Assembly (NCBI GenBank): GCA_025403435.1
Contig: CM046350.1
Location: 36,672,131 to 36,736,130 of the forward strand
Source: Artocarpus heterophyllus
Taxonomy: Eukaryota; Streptophyta; Magnoliopsida; Rosales; Moraceae
Direction of reading: 5' to 3'
DNA length: 64,000 nucleotides
This document shows positions 41,777 through 51,869 of this stretch, piece after piece (positions within the stretch are counted from its first letter, which is position 1; every line of letters starts with the position of its first letter). Both the position numbers and the translations under genes were made by a program. The notes beneath the pieces are model-generated. The model saw nothing but the letters and a program-made list of their open reading frames with translations, was not told the origin of the DNA and searched no databases.

Positions 41777-43020
41777 CAACAATTAGTATCAAAGCGAAAG
41801 CGTAAGAAAATAGAAAAATAAAGTATAAACTCTTAAAATCCGTTGATTCAATTAGAATGCAAAAAAAATCCATTGATTTCTCTCTGAATATCGAAAGATA
41901 GGACTCTATAATATTGTTGATTCACTAAGAAAACCAAGAGCATAGATATCAATCACTCGTTGATTCTTAAAAACACAAAAAAAAAAAAAAACTAGAAAAA
42001 CAGGGAGTAAACACTCTAATTCATTAATAAAATTTTTCACCTTGTTACATATGATAGAACTAACATATTTATAACCTAAATTGTCCCAAACAATTATGGG
42101 AACTACAAATAAAAATAGAAAAATAAATTATTCCAAAAATCAAAAATAAAAAAGAAACTAACCTATTTAAAATTGAAAACTAAAAATAATCCTAAATTTT
42201 TTTAAAAAAAAACCCTAAACTCGGAAAAATAAGTTATCAGCTAAAAAGTAACAAATCAAATAATTAAATCTTGTTTGAAATTTGAATCCATCAACAAATG
42301 GGAAGCTTTTGTACTCAGGAGCTCCGTTCGTTCGGTCGGTCGACAAGTCTTTCTGTTTAATCTCTCAGACATCATCATTCCCTTCTGGCTTGAAAAGATT
42401 TGTCCTCAAATTTAATGCGGCTTCAAGTGATAAGAATAGAGAAAAATCAATGTAGAAATGTTCAGCTTTCATACCAACTGATGTCGTGGAAGCATATGAA
42501 AAGATAAAATAAAGGATAAACTTTTAGAATCCGTTGATTCAACTAGAATGTCAAAAAATCGTTGCTTCTCTCTGAATGTTAGAAGATAGGACCTCTATAA
42601 ACATATTGATTCATTTAGAATACCAGAAAATAGGGATCAGTCGCTCGTTGATTCTAAAGAATATCAAGAAAACTAAAAAAAACAGCGAGTAAACACTTTA
42701 ATTTCATTACTAAAATTTTCCACCTTTTTACATACAATAGAACTAATGCACCTACAACTTAAATTTTCCTAAATAGTAATGGGAAACTATAAATAAAAAT
42801 AAGAAAATAAATTATTCTAAAAATTAAAAATAAAAAGGAAACTAACTTATTTAAAAATTAAAAACTAAAAATAATCTTAAATTTAAAATAAAAGATCTTA
42901 AATTCAGACTAGTAAATTATTGGCTGAAAAGTTAACAAATCAAATAGTTAAAGCTTATTCAAAGTTCGAATCTAGCAGGAAATGGGAAGCTTCCATCCTT
43001 AAGAGCTCGGACCGGCCAGT
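41777..43020 (-). mobile_element. Short minus-strand LTR element (LTR pair with about 100-150 bp internal)
   Basis: Two direct copies of a roughly 550-bp sequence (about 41780-42340 and 42480-43020) flank a short interior. On the minus strand the interior begins with a primer-like TTGGTATGAAAGC (about 42475) and ends with a purine-rich GGGAATGATGATG before the left LTR. The interior also reads FEDKSFQ-like pol tail residues (AAGGGAATGATG context) typical of the end of Gypsy pol. This looks like a deletion derivative or TRIM. Exact LTR ends are uncertain. Confidence 0.5.
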
Positions 43021-43640
43021 CGACCGGAACAAGGCAAGGCCGATTGATTGGTCTTCCTTTTTCTTCTCTCACGCTGCATTAGCACTAGATGTATCTTTGT
43101 ACAAATTGTCTCCATTCTTTTAAAACCTTTATCAAATGGGCATTAACATAATTTTCAATTTTACTTAGCCCATCTATGCTCTCATCATTATATCGTGTAT
43201 ATACGTTAACACAAATAGCCATATTTGATGATTCCCTCTTGTGTTAGAATCTGCTAAAAATAAATGTATAGTTTTACGTTAAATATTTTCATGCATTAGA
43301 AATGATAATTTTATTGATGTACGCTTGAATACATAGCTTGTGTACTTGAAACTTGGTTAAGCCTCAGACAAGATTGAATGCGCCTTGACTTTGTGTATGC
43401 AACTTTCACTCATTTAGCGTCCTAATAGACCGGTCAAAATGAATCAATCAATAGAAATATTGCAAATTAACAATAATTATATAGTGAAGACGAATAAACT
43501 TACCATATGTTATTTGTTTGCTGCACGAAAGTACTTTTTAGTAAATGGATCCAACCATATTACTCTATCTTTCAAGGAGAAAATGAGGGCCAACATACAG
43601 TGGCCCCTCCATCGTATGGCACAAGATAAACCCTACAAGG
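43021..43640. other. Spacer, no gene seen
   Basis: AT-rich with no recognised exon. The 76-codon frame at 43439-43669 runs into the solo LTR and is not supported. Confidence 0.5.
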
Positions 43641-43645
43641 GTCTA

Positions 43646-45807
43646 TGTAACGCCCCGAAATTTATTTAACGTTAATGTAATGCAAATGATGAATTAGTAT
43701 GCCATAATTAACGTTTTAACATTAATTAGATTATTTGGTTGGATTTTGAATTTTTGGTTGTTTTGTTAAATTGATGCATTCAAATGATTTCTTATTGTTT
43801 TAAAATAATGTTTTGAGTTTTAAAACACAACAATTTGTAAAATGTTAAAAATACTCCGTTTTGCAAAACCGTGGGCGGCACATGGTTTTCGTACAGTAAA
43901 ACCGCCCACCGATTTTCTCTATTTATTTCCTTCTTCTCTCTCTCTCTCCTCACTCTCACGCAGCCCCTCTTTCTCTCTTCCTCTTGATATCTCTCGGCAA
44001 TCTCTCTTGCTCTCTATCTCCCTTACAAATTTTTGAACTCCATTTCGAATCCAAGCTTCGGGATAGCAAGGAGGAGGCTCAGGGACGTGATTTAGCAACC
44101 GAGATCGCGGATTGAAGTTTCAATTTGAGGTTAGTTTTGAAATTTCTAAACTTTTTACAAAATTTTCAATTTTGTGCATTTTTGAAATCTAGGTTTGTTT
44201 AAGCTTAGAAAACCGTGGATTTGAGTTAAATGAACTTAGAACAACAAGAATCTAAGCTTAGATTGAAGAAAAACGGATTGGATTCAAGATTTTTCATTTT
44301 TCTCCTCATTTTCTCATTTTCGGATTTTTGAGGATTTCGAGTTTAAATCTTGTTTAAATGAGTTCAAACATGTTCTAGTATGTTTTTCTATCATCTATGA
44401 ATGTTTTCTATGCCTGGGATTTGAGAAAAACAGGTTAGAATCAAGATTTGGGTTTTGGGGAAATCGAAACCCGTGGCTGGGATTTCTGGATTTTCCCAGT
44501 TCGGTAGGCCGAACTGTGTGTTCGGTAGGCTGGAGTGAGGATCGGCAGGCCGGTGTTCTTCCGACCGGCAGGCCGAACCTGGGGAAGTGTTCGGCCGACA
44601 GAACTTTGCTTCCGGCAGGCCGAACTATGCAGTTCAGCCGGCCGAAGCAGGGAGTCCGGCAGGCCAACCGAGGCATGGAAATTTTTATGATTTTTACCTG
44701 TTTTCACTGTTTTGAACCCTGATTTAAATCCCAACCTTATAGGATGATTTTAAAGGTACAAATGGCACACTAGGACATCATGAAATGGTTTAGTAACATA
44801 GAATGTCTCGAACTAGATATTGATCGACCTAGTTTGTATCTAGGATCGTTCGTGGTTCCGCGGAGCTAACGTATAGCGGACCGAGATTTCGGTGTGAGGC
44901 ACCGGCACGAGTATTGAGGTAGGACTTCTATCCTATTTCTTTGGTAGCCTAGTTTTTGAAATGATTTGGCTTTGAAAAGGGTTTCTATTAAAAGGTTTTC
45001 AACGGTTGTTTGAAAATAGATTTATCGGTTATATTTTAATATACCGTGATCTGAAATGAACTTCATAATAAATGTAATTGACAACACTCGGTAATTGGGT
45101 TTTGAATGATAATGATAATAATCACATAGGCATGATGCCATATCAGAGATCGGGTCATGTAGCGATCGACCTTGGGGGCAGGTCCCGAAACCCAGCTGGG
45201 CCACTACGATGGTGATATCATGGTTTGCCTAGAAAAAGAACAATGGTATTTCTGCTTATGCAAGTAGACTGTTCTGAGTCAGGACGGTTCTACTCAAATT
45301 ATCTATTTATTTATTTAAGGTTTCTTTTGAGTACTCCTAACAATGAATTGTTTTCTTTAAATTAAATTATTTATAAAACCTAGTCCTACTGAGCCTTTCG
45401 CTCATGTTTTATTGTTTTAAATTTCCCCCTCTAGGTGGTTTCCTATTTAGGTTTGGAGATGATTCTTCGGACCGAACTCATGAGCAATAGGAGGATTGAT
45501 TTATATTTTGTATTATTTAATCAAGGCATGTAAGATTTAACTTTATCTATATCCTGGACTGTGATTGTATTTATGATATTGTCAGAACCATGTGTGTGCA
45601 CAAGTTGTGGGTTGTGGAACCCATACTCGTGGTTCTTTATTAAATTTTATTAATTGCTTAATATTTATAAATTCTTTTGTAAAAATGTGGTGGAAATTTT
45701 CTTATTTCTCACGTAATTTGATCCTTAAACCATTGTTTTTAATTAAATTCTCCTTTAATTAACTTGAATAATCCGTCACGTCACCTCCCGTACTCCGAGG
45801 CGTGACA
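43646..45807 (+). mobile_element. Gypsy solo LTR B with palindrome array
   Basis: A 2162-bp element, TGTAACGCCCCG to GAGGCGTGACA, with target duplication GTCTA at 43641-43645 and 45808-45812. It is collinear with solo LTR A (inverted) and LTR C. A 'ctatttatt' promoter-like block lies at 43919-43927, followed by a CT-rich leader-like stretch, the array at 44498-44672, and the conserved 'gagcctttcgctc' block near 45390. No coding capacity. Confidence 0.95.
44498..44672. repeat. Palindrome array 2
   Basis: About eight units of TTCGGCAGGCCGAA-type near-palindromes, mostly 21-23 bp apart, at the same place within the LTR as arrays 1 and 5. Confidence 0.9.
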
Positions 45808-45812
45808 GTCTA

Positions 45813-46599
45813 TGTGATCCAAGAATTTATGGAGGTTCTCTACTCATTTTTGAATCCCAATCTCTGCATGGCCCGGCATGTAAGAAGTAATCATCGGGAA
45901 AATGAAGCCAAATCTGCCGAGAACCTCCAACTCATTGCACACATGCCATAAAATGGCGACGAAAGAAAACAAATATTATTATACTAAATAACAAATAATA
46001 TTTATTATAAAATATAGAAATAATTTTATTACCTCATGCACGTCATAAAACATGTCACCCTAATTTGTTCATAATTGGCAAACCAATCAAAGACGTGGGT
46101 TATGTCAACGCCATGTTACTAACAATCATGCTAGAGGGGTTGTGGATTTTTAGGAGTATCTAACCACGTTGACCAAAGCTTGAGAGAATCCTCACATGTC
46201 AATTGGTTACGCTACCTCCAATGTCCTAGTGGTTGCTTGTCTCTTTTTCTTTTTCTTTTTCTTTTTTTTATTTTTCTTCCACATCTTTCCCTGATAGGCT
46301 CTGTCGGTTCATCCATCGCTATTTTTCCTAGCCAATGTTGGTGAGTTGAAGTTTTGTTATGTTTACTCATCAACCCAAAGACTTGGGCCAATAAATAAAG
46401 CCTCTAACTGTGTCTCCTATGATCTATTTTTATGTGTCGTTTTAGGTAGCGACACCTCCCTCATATAACTACTAATTATAATGCACACATTTCTTTTCTT
46501 ATGTGGCAACTCATGAAAGGGATAGGTGGGACGACTATTCATCCACGTCCTGCCTGCCATAAAAACAATGAAATAAGCGAGAAGAAGATATTGGCACTG
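45813..46599. other. Unassigned sequence left of the LTR pair
   Basis: No clear gene. The minus-strand frame 46417-46638 (MAGRTWMNSRP) and a short reading near 45880-45960 do not match a family I can name. A T-rich tract lies at 46245-46280. It may be the remains of a transposon interrupted by the flanking LTRs. Confidence 0.35.
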
Positions 46600-47476
46600 T
46601 AATTGTAATCTTAAACAAGATAAATGAACATAAGACAAATGAATATAAATTTAATTGCTCAACCATATCTCATTGGTAGTCACAATCACATGGATGCTTA
46701 CTACGAAGGTGGGTAGGTAATTAAACAATAAATCATAATATCAATATAATACTACTGAAAATCATCATTTATAGTTTAAATTAAGTTATGTAACTGACAT
46801 AGCCGACGTCGACATCGGGACACGTTGAATAGTAGACATGTCATATAACAGTTTTTAAAGAAAATACCATTTTTACTTATGCTCATTTCTTTTCAAACCT
46901 GGAGGAAAGATTTAAAAACAGTAAAACGTGAATAGAAAGCTCAGTAGGATAATCACTTAAAAACATACCGTTCAAAACTCACAGTTATGGAGAAAAGAAT
47001 TATTCACAAATCATACTTACTAAAAATATTTGAATATCAAAATCTTAACCAAATCAATAAATACTCACTTGTAAGAAACTCGATAAAAGATCACCGTACA
47101 GGTTTTGGAAATCAAAAGAAAATATCAATAAACCATAACTTCAAGATCAAAGATAGAAATCATTCTCAAAACCACTTAAGAATTAAACTTTTGGCCAAAA
47201 CAATTTATAAAAGGGGCTACCAAAGAAGGGATATAAAATATCCTAGCTCAATTTGAAATTCAATACCGTTAGCTCCAAACAAAATTTAACGTTAGCTCCA
47301 TCAGAGTACAAAACTTTAAAAACGCATCTAACGTCATAAATCATGCTTCAATAAATATCATTATGTTAATTTAATTATTAGTGTGCCTTTTGACTCAAAA
47401 TCATAATCCTTTTAAAACATTTCCAAATTATTAAACATTGAAAAATAAGAGTAAAAATATCATTTCATGGCGCACA

Positions 47477-47627
47477 GTCAGCCTGCCAAACATTGAAGTT
47501 TGGCCTACAAAACTTCTACAGTTTGGCCTACCGAACTTCTACAGTTCAACCTGCCGAAGATATGAGTCGGGCCTGCCGAACTCATGAATCAGGCTTGCCA
47601 AACTTTGAGTTCGGCCTACCGATTTGT
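47477..47627. repeat. Palindrome array 3
   Basis: Seven diverged units (for example TTCGGCCTACCGAT and GGGCCTGCCGAAC) at about 21-22 bp spacing in the 3' LTR of the pair. Confidence 0.82.
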
Positions 47628-48429
47628 CGCGATTTGGAAAGTTCCAAGTCTCGGGTTTTCATCAAATTCGAGTTCAAAAACTCTTTTAAATCTATTTTTC
47701 TCAATTCTCAAAGCATGGGTAACATCAAAATATGATAAAATAACAAAAAAACAAATTTAAACACTTTTCAACAAGTTTTCAAGAGAATCCAAGGTTAAAT
47801 CCGAAAATAGGAAAAATATAAAAACTAGTTTAAATCTCGTTTTTGTTCAAATCAAGCTTGGATTCGCGATGATTTGGGTTCCATAAGCTTAGATTAAAGG
47901 TCATACAAGCTCGGATTGCAAAATACATGAAAGATTCAAAATGAAAATCCAAAAATTTTAGGGAAAAGGGCTAACCTTTAATTGGATGTTTTTGAAGAAA
48001 AACTTGATGGATTGAACTCGTTTCTTGGCTTCAAATTAATGGAGCTTGAGATTGAAGTTTTGCATAAAAAATGAGAGAAAAGAGAGAAAGTGACAAGAAT
48101 GAAGAGAGTGGGAGAGAGAGAATAAAAGGGAACGAAAAATAAAAGGGCTCAAGGGTATTTTTGTAAATATGAAAAAATATGGTGCAAAAGTGTCATTTGG
48201 TATTTTAAAACCAAAAATCAATTTTCAAATATAACAAATGCAACAAAATTTTAAATGAATGAAATTAACATCAAAATCACATTGGCACACTTAATAATTA
48301 AACTTAACATAATTAATTTTACTTTAAAATTCACGGATGTATGACATCTGTCCTAACTTAAAACTTGAAAAATCAAAACGAAATAGTGAAAATCCTATAG
48401 GTTCAGTTCTCAAAAGATCTAAAGCCCAT

Positions 48430-48441
48430 GCTCTAATACCA
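48430..48441 (-). promoter_or_regulatory. Primer binding site of the LTR-pair element
   Basis: Minus-strand TGGTATTAGAGC, one mismatch to the tRNA-Met complement, six bases inside the 5' LTR end at 48448. Confidence 0.75.
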
Positions 48442-49357
48442 TTACTATGACGACCCATAAATGGGGGATCGTTAAATTAAATAAGATTAATTGAACAAGG
48501 TAAATGAACGCAAATTTAATTGCTCATCCATAATCTCATTGGTAGTCATCATCACATGGATACTTATTACGAATGTGGGTTGGTAATTAAACAGTAAATC
48601 ATAATATCGATACAAGACTACTGAGAATCATCATTTATAGTTTAAATTAGGCTATGTAACTGACATAGCCGATGTCGACATCAGGACAAGTTGAATAGTA
48701 GACGTGTTATACAACAGTTTCAAAGAAAATACTATTTTTACTCATGCTCCTTCCTCTTCAAATTTGGGGGAAAGGCTTTAAAAACAGTAAAACGTGAGTA
48801 GAAGGCTTAGGAGGATAATTAGTAAAAATAAACTGTTCAAAACTCACAGTAATGGAGAAAAGAATTATTCACAAATCATACTTATTGAAAATATTTGAAT
48901 ATAAAAATCTTAACCAAATCAATAAATACTCACTTGCAAGAAACTTGATAAAACGTCACCTACGGGTTTTGAAAATCAAAAGAAAATATCAATACACCAA
49001 AACTTCAAGATCAAAGATAGAAATCATTCTCAAAACCATTTAAGCATTAAACTTTAGCCAAAACAATTTATAAAAGGAGCTACCAAAGAAGGGATAGAAA
49101 ATAGCCTAGCTTAATTTGAAATTCAATACCATTAGCTCTAAACAAAATTTAACGTAAGCTCCATCAGCATACAAAACCTTAAAAATCGCACCTAAAGTCA
49201 GAAATCATGCTACAAAAAATATTATTATGTTAATTTAATTATCAGTGTACCTTTTTGACTCAAAATAATCATGACGCAAAATTATAATCCTTTTAAAACA
49301 TTTCTAAATCATTAAATATTAAAACATAGGAGTAAAAATATCATTTCATGGTGTATA

Positions 49358-49484
49358 GTCGGCCTGCCAAACATTCAAGTTTGGCCTACAGAGCTTCTAC
49401 AGTTCGGCCTGCCAAAGATATGAGTCTGGCCTGCCGAACGCATGAATCTAGCCTGCTGAACTTTGAGTTCGGTCTGCCAATCTG
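49358..49484. repeat. Palindrome array 4
   Basis: Six diverged units in the 5' LTR, collinear with array 3, with one unit fewer. Confidence 0.8.
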
Positions 49485-50018
49485 TCATGATTTGGAAAGT
49501 TTTAAGTCTCAGGTTTTCGTCAAATCTGAGTTTAAAACTCTTTTAAACCTGTTTTTCTCAATTCTCAGAGCATAGGTAACACCAAAACATGATAAAGTAA
49601 CAAAATAAAACAATTTTAAACACTTTTCAACAAGTTTTCAAGCGAATCCAAGGTTAAATCTTTAAATAGGAAAAATCTTGTTTTTCTTCAAACCAAGCTT
49701 GGATTCGAGGTGATTTGGGTTCCATAAACTCATATTAAATGTTATTTAAACTCATACAAGCTATGATTGCAAAATACATGAAAGATTCAAATGAAAATCC
49801 AAAAGTTTTAGAGAAAAAGGGCTAACCTTTAATTGGACTTTTTGAACAAACACTTGATGGATTGAACTTGTTTCTTAGCTTCAAATCAGCGGTAATGGAG
49901 TTTGAGATTGAAGTTTTGTAGAGAAAATGAGAGAGAAGAGAGAGAGTGATGGGAATGAAAAGAGGAAGAGAGAAAGAAGAGAGTGGGAGAGAGAGAATGA
50001 AAGGGAAAGAAAAATAAA

Positions 50019-50176
50019 GGCTTCGTTTGTTTTTGTTCTCATAATTTTCAAAAATATTTTCGCATGCTTTTCAAGACAAAAATTTTAAAAGCACTCTCAG
50101 CATAATTTCTAAAAAATTCTCATTTTTTAAAATAAAAATATTTTCACCTATTTTAAAAACAATACCAAACGGCCAC
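50019..50176. mobile_element. MITE inserted in the 5' LTR of the pair
   Basis: 158 bp with ends GGCTTCGTTTG and, inverted, GTGGCCGTTTGG, flanked by AAA on both sides (50016-50018 and 50177-50179). The sister LTR has the uninterrupted site near 48140-48150 (aaataaaagggctc). No ORF. The end sequences fit a Tourist/Harbinger-like MITE. Confidence 0.85.
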
Positions 50177-50374
50177 AAAAGGGCTCAAGGGCATTGTTAT
50201 AAATATGAAAAAATATGGTGTAAAAATATTATTTAGTATTTTAAAACCAAAAATCAAATTTCAACTATAGCAAATGCAATTTAGTTGGATAAAATTAATA
50301 TCAAAATCACATTAGCACACTTAATAATTAAATTTAACATAATTAACTTCACTTTAAAATTCACGGATATTACA

Positions 50375-51099
50375 ATCATTGAGACTTGATGAGGGTGGCT
50401 CCACCAGTAGTATTTGCATAATGCAAAATGTGCAATTCGCTTTCACACTAGGGCGTCATTCCCCGTAAAAGCTGCATATTCATCTCCAAGTGGTGTCGTG
50501 GTATTGCTTTGGCCTTAGCTTCTCATGAACTCTTCGAGTTGTAAAAGCCTAGCCTCTATTATTTCTACCTTCTTACTTAACCAAACTAATTGTTCATTGG
50601 AACTTGACTTGCCCATAGAATAATAGTAATCTAGAGTGCTTGAAAAATTAGGATTGATCACAAACTTGTACAAGTGTTTTAGGTTGTCAATTGCAGTGGT
50701 CAAGATATCTACCATCCCCTCAAATTAGAACATGCCTCATGACTCTTGCTTCGCATATTGGACTTGCAACAAAATAAAATCAATTTCTTAATAATAAATG
50801 GAGATAATGAATTTTACCAATAGGTATAAAAACATTAAATAACTTACTATTCGATTGCTAATCTTTTTACAAGTCAGATCTTTAAATTTGCTATCCTTGG
50901 TTTGTTAGGTGAAATTCCACACAGAACGTGGCCGGGAGGAGGTTCCATTGCCTCATATGGTTCTATCTACATTAAAAGTTGAGGTCTACTAAAAATATAG
51001 AAGTTACAATTTTATACCAACAAAGTAAAAAAAAAAAAAAAAAAAAAACAAGTTAACGTACCCATTTAATCTCTTAATTCCTATATTCCTCAAGCTTCA
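50375..51099. other. Unassigned sequence between LTR pair and plastid fragment
   Basis: No known gene. A 66-codon minus-strand frame (50515-50715) has a heptad-like C-terminal part (LVWLSKKVEIIEARLLQLEEF) that could be a coiled coil, but no neighbouring exon supports it. An A22 run lies at 51028-51049. Confidence 0.35.
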
Positions 51100-51545
51100 A
51101 GTTGATTGTTATTGTTTAATTTTATTATGTCCTTGCTATGTTGAGAAATCGCTTGTTGTACGGGTATAGTCTTCTTTTTTCTCTCAAATCAAATAAAAAA
51201 CTCATTGGCGCCAAGCGTGAGGGAATGCTAGACGTTTGGTAATTGTTCCTCCGACCAGAATAAAAGATCCCATTGAAGCGGCTAATCCCATGCATACTGT
51301 TTGTATGTCTGGTTGCACAAATTGCATAGTATCATAAATACCTAATCCAGGTATTACCCATCCGCCGGGAGAGTTTATAAACAAAGAGATATCCTTAGTA
51401 TCATTCTCTATACTGAGAAATATCATAAGACCAATAAGTTGATTCGAGATATCGCTATCAACCCCTTGGCCTAAAAAAAGTAATCTTTCTCGATAAAGTC
51501 AACCGTAAATGTATCTTTTGATGTATATAGTTCAACACAAATCGC
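51100..51545 (-). pseudogene. clpP: Nuclear plastid-DNA insertion: clpP exon fragment plus intron
   Basis: The minus-strand reading from about 51500 to 51205 is the central exon of plastid clpP, the proteolytic subunit of the chloroplast Clp protease. Visible blocks are [37 protein letters not shown] and GLAASMGSF (with the catalytic Ser), then KRLAFPHA. Directly after FPHA the sequence goes into GGCGCCAATGAG..., as at the start of the following plastid group II intron, and stays plastid-like to about 51100. The catalytic His and Asp exons are absent, and bases upstream of RER appear to have been lost. It has no promoter or transit peptide. This is a NUPT, not a working gene. Confidence 0.88.
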
Positions 51546-51600
51546 AAAAAAAAAAAAAAAAAAAAAAAGAATCAATGCGTACTTTCTCAGCCTGAGCCTC

Positions 51601-51612
51601 GCTCTGATACCA
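51601..51612 (-). promoter_or_regulatory. Second primer-binding-site copy beyond the 3' LTR
   Basis: Minus-strand TGGTATCAGAGC followed by GAGGCTCAGGCTGAGA, identical to the authentic site at 56532-56543 and its leader, but lying outside the 3' LTR where host DNA is expected. Confidence 0.85.
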
Positions 51613-51614
51613 AC

Positions 51615-51869
51615 TGTCACGAGCTTACTTTCTCCAAGCTACTCGTGCGGCCTTAGCACAGTCTCGATGCTAAGTCAGCCTAACTCACTCACGCTCTTGC
51701 CTTGAACACAAGGGAACACAAGAGAGAACAAGGAGAACTTTGAAAGGCTTTGATTCTTAATTGCCTTGGATTTCTTTGGATGCCTTACAAATGAATGAGA
51801 TGGTCCTATTTATAGGCATCCTCCCAAGTAATGGACGGTCAAGATTACATTGATCTGACGGCTAGTATT
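51615..51869 (-). repeat. Chromovirus 3' LTR, U3 part deleted
   Basis: 255 bp matching 56546-56800 with about five differences by hand count. It contains the minus-strand TATAAATA promoter block (51807-51814). Left of 51615 is a primer-site copy; right of 51869 pol begins at once. Confidence 0.88.

Larger units (their letters stand above)
46600..50374 (-). mobile_element. Gypsy LTR pair with internal region almost deleted
   Basis: Two direct copies of one LTR: 48448-50374 (5' LTR on the minus strand, 1927 bp including a MITE) and about 46600-48346 (3' LTR). Between them are only about 100 bp, containing a primer site next to the 5' LTR. On the minus strand the 3' LTR starts TGTCATACATCC and the 5' LTR starts TGTAATATCC and ends GGGTCGTCA. 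Landmarks such as 'gttagctcc' and 'ggctaccaaagaa' link it distantly to LTRs A-C. The 3' LTR has lost its last 40 or so bases at the left. There is no coding region. Confidence 0.82.

Noticed and set aside
50515..50715. Coiled-coil-like 66-residue protein
   Set aside because: Too short, no conserved neighbour exon and no recognisable family; kept only as a note in the unassigned region.
51202..51426. A functional clpP-like protease gene
   Set aside because: Only one exon of a plastid gene is present, it runs into plastid intron sequence, lacks the other catalytic exons, a promoter and a transit peptide.
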